This document shows positions 1 to 6,066 of a stretch of DNA of 16,895 bases, in pieces (position 1 is the first letter of the stretch; each line of letters opens with the position of its first letter). The notes beneath the pieces were generated by a model. That model made no database searches, had not been told where the DNA came from, and worked only from the letters and a program-made list of their open reading frames with translations. Origin of the DNA: Acidobacteriaceae bacterium (GTDB lineage Bacteria; Acidobacteriota; Terriglobia; Terriglobales; Acidobacteriaceae); contig PMTP01000154.1 in NCBI GenBank assembly GCA_003167305.1, positions 35,741 through 52,635 on the forward strand. The letters run 5' to 3'. The translations under genes and the position numbers were made by a program.

Positions 1-661
1 CTCCGGCCACCAGCTTGTAGCTCCGGGAAACCAGCACCCAGGCCAGCAGCGCGGTGCCGAAGGGCAAAAACAGATGAGGCTTCAGGGCGCAAAGCCCAAG
101 CGCGCTTCCAGCCAAAAAGGGCTGTGTGCGATGCAGGCGCAGAAACAGCGTCAACCCGAGCAGCAGGAGGAGAGAAGTTTGCCCATAGATCAGGCAAAGC
201 AGAGCCGGTCCGAAGGAAAGCCCAAGCAAGTACCGGGAATTTCTCGGCCGGCCGTACAGGATCCAGAGCAGGCGAACGGAAACTGCAAGGCACGTGAGCA
301 TGAACAAGGACCACAGCAGCCATCCCGCCCGCGGACTGAGGAACCCCAGCGGATAGACCAGCGGAAGCGCCCAGGGAGGGTTCCTCATGAAGCCAATTCT
401 ATTCGTCGCCGGCATCCCCACAGAACGCTCGATCCGCGTCATGGCAGCTTCATCATAGGGATTGGCATGGTGAGCCAGTTGCTGGCCGGTGGCCCAGAAG
501 AAGATGTAATCGCGAGTGGCCGGACCGTTGACTGAGATCAATGCGAAGCAGAATAATCCCGCAATAAACCCCGCTGCCAGGCCGCAAACGGAAACGAATG
601 GCAGTACTACGGCAGTGCTGAGTATTTTTTGCCGTGTGAGCAGTTCTCCGTTGATCTTCAT
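1..661 (-). CDS. GT87/DUF2029-type integral membrane glycosyltransferase, partial (C-terminus off the left edge)
   Basis: Reading the minus strand from the ATG at 661 gives 220 open codons with no stop before the window edge. The N-terminus is short and basic, followed by a hydrophobic segment (about residues 14-44). Next comes a loop with RDYIFFWATGQQL (Asp51) and NPYDEA, then RNPPWALPLVYPLGFLSPRAG, several more hydrophobic stretches with an IYGQTS motif, and LCALKPHLFLPF near the edge. Asp in the first periplasmic loop, the 'NPPW' segment and 'KPH' before a transmembrane helix are typical of GT87/DUF2029 proteins. These are membrane mannosyltransferase-like enzymes thought to use polyprenyl-phosphate sugars. 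A second family member lies at 1833-3176. No clear Shine-Dalgarno precedes the ATG, and an in-frame GTG at 670 is an alternative start. Family confidence is good; the acceptor is unknown. Confidence 0.8.
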   Translation of the reverse strand, partial: MKINGELLTRQKILSTAVVLPFVSVCGLAAGFIAGLFCFALISVNGPATRDYIFFWATGQQLAHHANPYDEAAMTRIERSVGMPATNRIGFMRNPPWALPLVYPLGFLSPRAGWLLWSLFMLTCLAVSVRLLWILYGRPRNSRYLLGLSFGPALLCLIYGQTSLLLLLGLTLFLRLHRTQPFLAGSALGLCALKPHLFLPFGTALLAWVLVSRSYKLVAG

Positions 662-696
662 TTCTGACACCAGGACTTCTGGATTCCGCCGGAAGT

Positions 697-1005
697 GTGG
701 ATGCGCAGGCGCCGCTCGGTGACGCGCAGCAGCGCGAGGATATTGCGGTCTGCTGCCCAGTTTGTGGAGACATATATCATGTTTGCCATGGACGCTATTT
801 TACTTCCTACGAGGGATCACTGTGTTGCGCGGGATCAGGTTCTTGTGAGGCGAGCGCCCGGCTCGAATTCAATGCGGTCTTCGATTACCTTCGTCTTCCG
901 GTTCGGTACTTCCGGTTCGGTACTTCAGTGTCCTGTAAACAGGTTCGGGAGTCCGGGGTTGAACTGTATACAATTGTATACAGTTGGGCGCACATTTTTG
1001 CATAA
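697..1005 (+). CDS. Possible small cysteine-rich protein (doubtful)
   Basis: A GTG-started frame of 102 codons fills much of the gap between the first membrane protein and the pilins. Its early part reads like protein and holds a cysteine cluster (AVCCPVCGDIYHVCHG, about residues 18-33) resembling a CxxC zinc-binding knuckle, then CC and C further on. The start has only a weak GGAA upstream. The tail is suspect: a 14-bp tandem duplication (895-922) shifts the frame. Without one copy the frame would stop at a TAA (936-938), giving a shorter protein ending RYFSVL. The present tail runs through the 24-bp palindrome at 962-985. I recognise no family. It could be a genuine small protein, a decaying one, or chance. 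Confidence 0.22.
   Translation: MDAQAPLGDAQQREDIAVCCPVCGDIYHVCHGRYFTSYEGSLCCAGSGSCEASARLEFNAVFDYLRLPVRYFRFGTSVSCKQVRESGVELYTIVYSWAHIFA
895..922 (+). repeat. 14-bp perfect tandem duplication
   Basis: The unit CTTCCGGTTCGGTA occurs at 895-908 and again at 909-922, followed by a partial third copy (CTTC). The length is not a multiple of three, so it shifts any reading frame through it, including that of the possible small protein starting at 697. It looks like a recent slippage event. Confidence 0.95.
962..985. promoter_or_regulatory. Perfect 24-bp palindrome, likely protein-binding site
   Basis: Two copies of the self-complementary octamer TGTATACA (965-972 and 975-982), spaced by AT and flanked by AAC and GTT, form a perfect 24-bp dyad. 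It lies in an AT-rich island within GC-rich sequence. Its centre is about 107 bp upstream of the start point predicted by the sigma-54 promoter at 1055-1070. That is the usual distance for an enhancer-binding activator site. GTATAC-centred dyads are also common for GntR-family regulators. The palindrome is seen directly; its role is inferred. Confidence 0.6.
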
Positions 1006-1054
1006 TTATTATCGTAAGTTATTGTTATATAAGGCTATTACTATTTTCCATGAT

Positions 1055-1070
1055 TGGCACTACACATGCA
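1055..1070 (+). promoter_or_regulatory. Sigma-54 (RpoN) type promoter for the pilin genes
   Basis: The sequence TGGCACTACACATGCA matches the sigma-54 consensus TGGCAC-N5-TTGCW at all but one conserved position. The -24 GG (1056-1057) and -12 GC (1068-1069) have the invariant spacing. Transcription would start near 1081, about 45 nt before the first pilin ATG. Pilin genes in several phyla are known to be RpoN-dependent. No sigma-70 promoter of comparable quality was found between here and the pilin. Confidence 0.6.
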
Positions 1071-1125
1071 CCAGACAGGGTGCCCCGGCCTCGGCTGGGA
1101 AAATCAACTTACGGGGAGAACACAA

Positions 1126-1320
1126 ATGAACACCATGCTACTCAAGATGTATGTGAAATTCCAGGACCTGATGGACCGCGAAGAAGGCCAGGATCTGGTT
1201 GAATATGCCTTGGTTCTTGCTTTGATCGCCCTCGGCGCCACCGTTGCCATGAGAACTTTGGCCGCTGCTATCAGCACCGCGTTCTCGAACATCGCCACCC
1301 AGTTCTCGGCCACCGTCTAA
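1126..1320 (+). CDS. Flp-type pilin (first copy)
   Basis: This 64-residue protein has the Flp/Fap pilin layout: a short basic leader (residues 1-21, ending DREEG), then QDLVEYALVLALIALGA. That is the G-x4-E-Y signal cut by a TadV-type prepilin peptidase just after the Gly and followed by a hydrophobic helix. The mature pilin would be about 43 residues and end SNIATQFSATV. The ATG at 1126 is preceded by GGGGAG with 7-nt spacing. A longer in-frame start at 1054 would add 24 residues with no pilin character and would begin within the sigma-54 promoter, so it was rejected. It is related to the next gene. No Tad secretion genes are in the window, so the assembly machine must be encoded elsewhere. 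Confidence 0.92.
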   Translation: MNTMLLKMYVKFQDLMDREEGQDLVEYALVLALIALGATVAMRTLAAAISTAFSNIATQFSATV

Positions 1321-1452
1321 CTCCTGTCAAGATACCGTCAGGACAAACCATCCCAGCGCCTTCGCAGGAGAGATGCGTCCGCAAGATTTGGCGAGAAGAC
1401 GTACCTCTCCGGCTAAGGTTAGGGTAAGTCCAAATCACGATGAGGCAATCCG

Positions 1453-1647
1453 ATGAGGCCCGGATATCAAAGGCTCGTCTTCCGACTGCAGTGCTGGATC
1501 TTGCGGGAGAACGGTCAGGATCTGGTTGAATATGCCTTAGTCCTTGGCGTAGTTGCGGGAGTTATCACCGCATCTAATCATGCGGTGGCAAACACCATCT
1601 CCACGGTCTTCAGCAATCTAGCCACGCAGTTCAGTGCCACCGTCTAG
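1453..1647 (+). CDS. Flp-type pilin (second, divergent copy)
   Basis: This 64-residue paralogue of the previous pilin has leader residues 1-21 ending RENG, then QDLVEYALVLGVVAG with the same G-x4-E-Y processing site, and it ends SNLATQFSATV. The leader and the middle of the helix differ strongly from the first copy (GVVAGVITASNHAVANT), while the motif and the last 11 residues are nearly identical. That suggests an old tandem duplication with constraint at both ends. GAGG at 1442-1445 sits 7 nt before the ATG. The 132-nt gap from the first pilin holds no convincing terminator or promoter, so co-transcription from the sigma-54 promoter is likely. It could be a minor pilin or an alternative subunit. 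Confidence 0.88.
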   Translation: MRPGYQRLVFRLQCWILRENGQDLVEYALVLGVVAGVITASNHAVANTISTVFSNLATQFSATV

Positions 1648-1832
1648 ATGATCTCCGGCCTGGCACGGAATCGGCGCCACAATTGTTCCCCTTGTAACTG
1701 CGCGGGAGAGATTCGCAGGGCATCACCATTGCCGCTGCGTTCTCTCCCATGCTTTTTCGACCGTCTTTTCTGGTCGCAATCGCGCCTCGCCCGGCCAAGG
1801 CTTCGGTCCCAGGCGGCCGGGATTCTTGTGGA

Positions 1833-3176
1833 ATGAAACTCAGCATGAACATGACAAGGACGCGGCGGACTGCTCTGGTCTGGCTGCTGTTGTGCTGCGG
1901 GATTTCCGTCTTTTGGGGATACATTCTGGAATCCGCCTCGCCTGTCGGAATGTTAGATTTCAAGGCGGTCTATTACGGCTCGCGATGCCTGATTCAACAT
2001 AGCGACCCCTACCAGGAAAGCGAGTTTCTGCGTGTGTACCAGGCAGAAGGAGGGGGATTTCCGACGGACCCCACCCAGTCAGGGTTGTTTCGCCGAGCCG
2101 TCCCGGTGTGCATCAATCTGCCGACTGCGCTGCTGCTTGTCGCCCCCTTCACGATTCTGGCGTGGGGACCGGCACACATTCTATGGATGATATTGGCTGC
2201 CGGAGTGATCATTCTTGCCGCCTTCCTGATGTGTGATATTGGATCAAAATATGCGTCCAGCGTCTCCCTCTTCCTGATTTGCATCTTGCTTGCCAACTGC
2301 GAGAGGGTTTTTTTCCTTGGAAATGCGGCCGGGATTGTTGTATGCCTTTGCGTAGTGGCCGTCTGGTGTTTCCTTGAAGAGCGGTTTGTGCCGGCCGGCA
2401 TCCTATGTCTTGCGATCAGCCTCGTCTTCAAGCCTCAAGGCGCAGGCCTGGTCTGGCTATATTTTCTATTGGCAGGAGGAGTTTATCGAAAACGCGCGCT
2501 GCAAACCCTCCTGGTAACTGCCGTGCTGGCGATCCCGGCCATCCTGTGGGTAACGCACATCGCGCCGCACTGGATCGCGGAGCTGCACGCGAATTTATCG
2601 GCCTCTTCGGCGCATGGAGGCATCAACGAACCAGGCCCTTCATCTCTCACCGGCCGTACCTTAGGCATGGTGATTGATCTGCAAGCAGTGATCAGCGTTT
2701 TTTGGAGCAATCCACGCATCTACAATCCGGTCAGCTACCTGATCTGCGGCGCGCTTCTGCTTGCAGGCGCGGCGCGCACCCTCAGGTCGCGCCTCTCGCT
2801 GCCGGGCGCCTGGCTGGCGCTCGCGGCTATCGCGGCCATTTCCATGCTGCCGGTTTATCATCGGCAATATGATGCGAAGCTCCTGCTGCTCACGGTTCCG
2901 GCCTGCGCCATGCTGTGGGCCGAGGGCGGCCCGGCCCGGTGGCCCGCGCTGCTGATCACTACCGCCGGGCTTGTCTTTACCGCGGATATTCCGTTGGCGA
3001 TTCTCAGCATTCTCGCCAAAAGCCTGCATATAGGCACAGCCGGGATACTGGGAAAGATGCTGACCGTTCTGCTGATTCGGCCCGCCTCGCTGATCCTGCT
3101 GCTGCTGGCAATCTTCTATTTGTGGATTTATCTTACGAGCGCCGCCGAAGGAGATCCCCTTCTCTCCTGGAAGTGA
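1833..3176 (+). CDS. GT87/DUF2029-type integral membrane glycosyltransferase
   Basis: This protein of about 447 residues has roughly ten or more hydrophobic segments. After the first transmembrane helix comes the loop MLDFKAVYYGSRCL (Asp42, the position of the family's proposed catalytic Asp) and SDPYQE. The middle part has ISLVFKPQGAGLVWLY, matching the 'KP' helix of the partial protein at the left edge. A late loop has VYHRQYDAKLLLL. These traits fit GT87/DUF2029, membrane enzymes that move sugars from polyprenyl-phosphate donors at the outer face of the membrane. The start is uncertain. The ATG at 1833 has only GTGGA upstream and is followed by further ATGs at 1845 and 1851; an in-frame ATG at 1749 would add 28 non-hydrophobic residues. 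The gene lies 185 nt after the second pilin on the same strand. That gap holds only a weak sigma-54-like match. Confidence 0.8.
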   Translation: MKLSMNMTRTRRTALVWLLLCCGISVFWGYILESASPVGMLDFKAVYYGSRCLIQHSDPYQESEFLRVYQAEGGGFPTDPTQSGLFRRAVPVCINLPTALLLVAPFTILAWGPAHILWMILAAGVIILAAFLMCDIGSKYASSVSLFLICILLANCERVFFLGNAAGIVVCLCVVAVWCFLEERFVPAGILCLAISLVFKPQGAGLVWLYFLLAGGVYRKRALQTLLVTAVLAIPAILWVTHIAPHWIAELHANLSASSAHGGINEPGPSSLTGRTLGMVIDLQAVISVFWSNPRIYNPVSYLICGALLLAGAARTLRSRLSLPGAWLALAAIAAISMLPVYHRQYDAKLLLLTVPACAMLWAEGGPARWPALLITTAGLVFTADIPLAILSILAKSLHIGTAGILGKMLTVLLIRPASLILLLLAIFYLWIYLTSAAEGDPLLSWK

Positions 3177-3219
3177 TTTCCCTAATGAATCTTGGATACG
3201 GTATTCTATCGAGGGAAAT
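3176..3219 (+). promoter_or_regulatory. Inverted repeat in the kinase leader
   Basis: Perfect 8-bp arms ATTTCCCT (3176-3183) and AGGGAAAT (3212-3219) enclose a 28-nt loop. The loop can form its own small dyad (GAAT 3187-3190 with ATTC 3203-3206, and ATAC/GTAT within it). The right arm overlaps the GAGGGA ribosome-binding sequence of the 9-codon reading frame at 3223-3252. Folding could mask that site, or the dyad could be an operator. The role is inferred. Confidence 0.4.
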
Positions 3220-3222
3220 TAC

Positions 3223-3252
3223 ATGACGGGAACCTTATGGATAACTTGCTGA
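3223..3252 (+). CDS. Possible 9-codon leader ORF overlapping the kinase start
   Basis: GAGGGA followed after 6 nt by an ATG gives the peptide MTGTLWITC and a TGA at 3250-3252. It overlaps the first codons of the kinase (ATG 3237) in another frame. Its ribosome-binding site is better than the kinase's own (GGGA, 5 nt before its ATG), so translation of the short frame may couple to or interfere with the kinase start. It may also be chance. Confidence 0.2.
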   Translation: MTGTLWITC

Positions 3253-4340
3253 ATGTGAAAGCCGCCGGATCGACGCGCTGGGATTGCGTGAGTTTGGGCG
3301 AAGTCATGCTGCGGCTTGATCCGGGCGATGATCGAATTCATACCGCGCGCGCCTTTCGCGCATCGGAGGGCGGAGGCGAGTATAACGTAGCTCGCGGGCT
3401 GCGCCGCTGCTTTGGCCTGCGCACCGCCATTGCCACGGCGCTGACCGACAATCCCGTGGGACGGCTGGTGGAAGACCTGATGCTGCAAGGCGGCGTCGAT
3501 CAGGAGCTGGTCCGCTGGAAGCCCTATGACGGTGTAGGTCGCAAGGTACGCAATGGCCTGAACTTCACCGAGCGTGGCTTTGGCGTCCGCGCCGCGTTGG
3601 GATGCTCGGATCGCGGTAACACCGCAGTCTCGCAACTTACCTCAGGCGATTACGACTGGACGCAAGTCTTCGGCGCGCAAATGGGTTCGCGCTGGCTGCA
3701 CACCGGCGGAATCTTTGCCGCGCTCTCCGATACCACCAGGACCGTTGCCGCCGAAGCGATGGATGCGGCGCGGGCGGCGGGAACCGTAGTCTCCTACGAT
3801 TTGAATTACCGTGAATCGTTGTGGAAGGCGATCGGCGGCAAAGCGAAGGCGCAGGAAGTGAATCGCGAGTTAGTGAGCAAGGTTGATGTTCTCTTCGGCA
3901 ATGAAGAGGATTTTTCCGCGGTGCTGGGTGTGAAGATGGAAGGAGTCAGCGAGAGCTTCGACGAGCTTCCCATCGCGAGTTATGAGAATATGCTGCGCGA
4001 ACTCTCCGTCGCCTACCCCAACCTGAAGGTCATTGCCTCCACATTGCGTACCGCGCACTCCGCGTCGGAGAACGCATGGGGCGCGATCGCGTTTTATAGC
4101 GGCGGCATCGTGCATGTGCCGCAGCGGAATGTGGAGATTCTGGATCGAGTTGGCGGTGGCGACTCTTTTGCTTCCGGGCTGATCTACGGCCTGCTGGCCG
4201 GTAAGGGCATGGATTGGGCGATGAAATGCGGCGTGGCGCACGGCGCTCTGGCCATGACGACGTCCGGAGATACCAGCACGGCGAACCTGGCTGAAGTTAT
4301 CCGCGTGATGGGCGGAGGAGCGGCGCGCATCTCGCGATGA
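3237..4340 (+). CDS. kdgK: PfkB-family sugar kinase, probably 2-keto-3-deoxygluconate kinase
   Basis: The 367-residue protein has both PfkB (ribokinase-like) signatures. The N-terminal one is EGGGEYNVARGL (residues 44-55, substrate side). The C-terminal one is DRVGGGDSFASGL (303-315), with Asp309 as catalytic base and GGG as the anion hole. SYDLNYRESLW (about 183-193) and NEEDF (about 222-226) are typical of KDG kinases. The reaction would be KDG + ATP to KDPG, feeding the aldolase encoded next. The ATG at 3237 (GGGA upstream) was chosen over an in-frame TTG at 3192, whose extra 15 residues lie in the structured leader. Related PfkB kinases act on fructose or other sugars, but the adjacent KDPG aldolase supports KDG. 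At 367 residues it is longer than the ~310 of E. coli KdgK, with extra loops around 240-265. Confidence 0.78.
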   Translation: MDNLLNVKAAGSTRWDCVSLGEVMLRLDPGDDRIHTARAFRASEGGGEYNVARGLRRCFGLRTAIATALTDNPVGRLVEDLMLQGGVDQELVRWKPYDGVGRKVRNGLNFTERGFGVRAALGCSDRGNTAVSQLTSGDYDWTQVFGAQMGSRWLHTGGIFAALSDTTRTVAAEAMDAARAAGTVVSYDLNYRESLWKAIGGKAKAQEVNRELVSKVDVLFGNEEDFSAVLGVKMEGVSESFDELPIASYENMLRELSVAYPNLKVIASTLRTAHSASENAWGAIAFYSGGIVHVPQRNVEILDRVGGGDSFASGLIYGLLAGKGMDWAMKCGVAHGALAMTTSGDTSTANLAEVIRVMGGGAARISR

Positions 4341-4386
4341 TCGCTGTTTTGGACGAAGCGGATTAGGAACTGCCCGATTTGCCGTT

Positions 4387-4446
4387 GCAAGTTACATCGG
4401 CAATGAACTCGCTAACTTGCTAACTTGCGATCACCGCGAAGCGGTG
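4387..4446. repeat. Intergenic cluster of inverted and direct repeats
   Basis: GCAAGTTA (4387-4394) is inverted relative to two adjacent direct copies of TAACTTGC (4413-4420 and 4421-4428). A hairpin with perfect 6-bp arms CACCGC/GCGGTG (4432-4437, 4441-4446) and a GAA loop follows. There is no T run on the plus strand, so it is not a standard intrinsic terminator. It may be a REP-like element or an mRNA-processing structure between kinase and aldolase. Confidence 0.55.
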
Positions 4447-4457
4447 GCTAGCTTGCT

Positions 4458-4473
4458 AAATGGTTAACCATTT
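4458..4473. promoter_or_regulatory. Perfect 16-bp palindrome upstream of KDPG aldolase, likely operator
   Basis: AAATGGTTAACCATTT is perfectly self-complementary, centred about 49 bp before the aldolase ATG. TTGCTA (4453-4458) with a degenerate TAGGAA at 17-bp spacing (4476-4481) could be a weak promoter whose spacer would contain the palindrome, as for a repressor site. The dyad style (TGGTTAACCA) resembles GntR-family operators. The binder is unknown; the hybrid regulator at 9551-10660 is one candidate. Confidence 0.5.
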
Positions 4474-4514
4474 TCTAGGAACTGTGAAATAGGTCTTGGA
4501 GAAACTGAAAACTT

Positions 4515-5168
4515 ATGGCCATGAAGAAGGAAGATGTACTGAAGCGCATCCACGAGATAGGCCTGCTGCCGGTCTTGCGCGCTAACTCAGTGAGCGAAGC
4601 GCTGGCTCTCGCCGAGGCCATCGAGGCCGGAGGAGTTACCGCTCTCGAAGTTACAATGACGGTTCCTGGGGCGATTGAAGTCATCCGCCAACTCGTGCGG
4701 GAAACTCAGGGACGCATTCTCATCGGAGCGGGCACGGTCCTCGACCCGGAGACCGCGCGCGCCTGCATGCTGGCCGGCGCGGAGTTCATCGTCAGCCCAT
4801 CGTTGAATGTGAAGACGATCGAGATCTGCCGCCGCTACAGCGTGCCGGTGATGCCGGGAGCGCTGACGCCGACGGAGGTGGTGACCGCCTGGGAGGCCGG
4901 CGCCGATGTGGTCAAGGTCTTTCCGTGCAGCGCGCTGGGCGGGGCAAAGTACCTGAAGGCGTTGAAAGCCCCGCTGCCGCAGATCGAAATGATCCCCACT
5001 GGGGGAGTTTCGCTGGCAACCGCGGCGGAGTTCCTCGCCGCTGGAGCTTTTGCCCTCGGCGTAGGCGGCGACCTGGTCAATCCCCAGGCCATCGCCGACG
5101 GCAAGCCGGAGTTCATCACCCAAACCGCGCGAGATTACATGACAATTATCCGCAAATTTCGCGTCTGA
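4515..5168 (+). CDS. eda: KDPG aldolase (2-dehydro-3-deoxy-phosphogluconate aldolase)
   Basis: This 217-residue protein is the usual size for a class I KDPG/KHG aldolase, which cleaves KDPG to pyruvate and glyceraldehyde-3-phosphate. Recognisable elements are LLPVLRA (Arg22), ALEVTMTVP with catalytic Glu45, IGAGTVLD (70-77), FIVSPSLN (91-98), PVMPGALTPTEV (111-122), and DVVKVFPCSALGG with the Schiff-base lysine Lys134. The phosphate loop is PTGGVSL followed by LGVGGDLV. All key residues are present. GGAG at about 4498-4501 is rather far (13 nt) from this ATG; an in-frame ATG two codons on is possible. It is separated from the kinase by 174 nt that contain a repeat cluster and a 16-bp palindrome, so it may be controlled separately. 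Confidence 0.93.
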   Translation: MAMKKEDVLKRIHEIGLLPVLRANSVSEALALAEAIEAGGVTALEVTMTVPGAIEVIRQLVRETQGRILIGAGTVLDPETARACMLAGAEFIVSPSLNVKTIEICRRYSVPVMPGALTPTEVVTAWEAGADVVKVFPCSALGGAKYLKALKAPLPQIEMIPTGGVSLATAAEFLAAGAFALGVGGDLVNPQAIADGKPEFITQTARDYMTIIRKFRV

Positions 5169-5243
5169 GCAAGAGTCTGATTGGGGGGCGTGGTTTCCCA
5201 GGTTCTAAATGCGGGAGCTGGGCCACCCCGTCATATTATGCAA

Positions 5244-5272
5244 TAGACAAATTGTACTTCTATCGAATAATA
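5244..5272 (+). promoter_or_regulatory. Sigma-70-type promoter for lutABC
   Basis: The -35 box TAGACA (5244-5249; 5 of 6 matches to TTGACA) and -10 box AATAAT (5267-5272; 5 of 6 matches to TATAAT) are spaced by an optimal 17 bp in an AT-rich patch. Transcription would start near 5279, about 35 nt before the lutA ATG. The near-dyad ACAAATTGT (5247-5255) overlaps the -35 box and spacer and could be an operator half-site pair. Confidence 0.6.
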
Positions 5273-5313
5273 TACGGGTTCGAGTTTACGCCTTACGGCA
5301 ATCGGTGGCAGTG

Positions 5314-6066
5314 ATGCGCGCGTCGCTTTTTATCACCTGCTATAACGACACCCTCTACCCGGAGACGGGCCGGGCGGTGGTGCGCCTGCTGGAGCGGCTG
5401 GGCGTCGAAGTGGACTTCCACGCCCAGCAGACCTGCTGTGGACAGATGCACGCCAACACCGGCTTCCGTGGCGAGGCCTTCTCGCAAGCCAAGCGCTTCG
5501 TCCGGCTTTACCAGGAGGCCGAGACGGTGGTGATTCCCTCCTCCTCCTGCGTGGCGATGATGCGCGATCAGTACCCCGGCTTGTTTGAGGAGCTGGGCAA
5601 CGAGGAACTGCGCAGGCAGTTTGCGGCGCTGCTACCCAGGGTCTACGAGCTGAGCGAGTTTCTCATCGACCGGCTGGGCGTGGAGGATGTGGGCGCATAC
5701 TTTCCTCATCGCGTCGTCTACCACGCCAGTTGCCACGGAGTGCGCGCGCTGCACCTGGGCGAGCGGCCTTACCGGCTGCTGGCCAAGGTACGCGGCCTGG
5801 CGCTGGCAACGCTCGAGAACGTTGACCGCTGCTGCGGATTCGGCGGAACCTTCTCGGTGAAGAATGCTGAAGTCTCCTCGGCGATGCTGGCCGTCAAGCT
5901 GCAGGACGTGATCGCGACCGGCGCGGAATACTGCACGGCGCTGGACAACAGTTGCCTGATGCATCTGGGCGGCGCAATGCACCGGCAATACGCGGGGATG
6001 AAGACGATTCACCTTGCTGAGATTCTGGCCAGCACGGAAGACGCACCGGCGGAGGCGACGCTATGA
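5314..6066 (+). CDS. lutA: LutA, Fe-S oxidoreductase subunit of L-lactate utilisation
   Basis: The 250-residue protein has two CCG domains. The first is SLFITCYNDTLYP (Cys9) with TCCGQM (Cys41-Cys42) and SSSC (Cys79). The second is HASCHG (Cys140) with RCCGFGGTFSVKN (Cys173-Cys174). This is the layout of LutA/YkgE, which with LutB and LutC oxidises L-lactate to pyruvate in the cytoplasm. The ATG at 5314, preceded by GGTGG, matches the family's usual beginning. An in-frame ATG at 5209 would add 35 residues unlike the family and overlap the promoter. The stop overlaps the lutB start by 4 nt (ATGA). The family more often has QP after the first CCG, where this protein has QM. Confidence 0.92.
   Translation: MRASLFITCYNDTLYPETGRAVVRLLERLGVEVDFHAQQTCCGQMHANTGFRGEAFSQAKRFVRLYQEAETVVIPSSSCVAMMRDQYPGLFEELGNEELRRQFAALLPRVYELSEFLIDRLGVEDVGAYFPHRVVYHASCHGVRALHLGERPYRLLAKVRGLALATLENVDRCCGFGGTFSVKNAEVSSAMLAVKLQDVIATGAEYCTALDNSCLMHLGGAMHRQYAGMKTIHLAEILASTEDAPAEATL

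Noticed and set aside
74..535. 153-codon plus-strand frame at the left edge
   Set aside because: Glutamine- and arginine-rich shadow of the minus-strand GT87-type gene.
453..773. 106-codon minus-strand frame over the start of the left membrane protein
   Set aside because: Partly the same DNA as the GT87-type gene in another frame; the GT87 frame has transmembrane segments and family motifs, this one does not.
962..999. The 24-bp palindrome plus the following TTTTT read as an intrinsic terminator
   Set aside because: The stem is mostly A-T with no proper loop, and the T run starts 9 nt after the stem; an operator or enhancer site fits better.
998..1032. Sigma-70 promoter in the AT-rich stretch before the first pilin
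   Set aside because: TTGCAT has no good -10 box at 16-18 bp; the sigma-54 match is much better.
1661..1676. Second sigma-54-like site (TGGCACGGAATCGGCG) before the downstream GT87 gene
   Set aside because: The -24 half is perfect and the spacing is right, but the -12 half (CGGCG) keeps only the GC, so it is not listed as a promoter.
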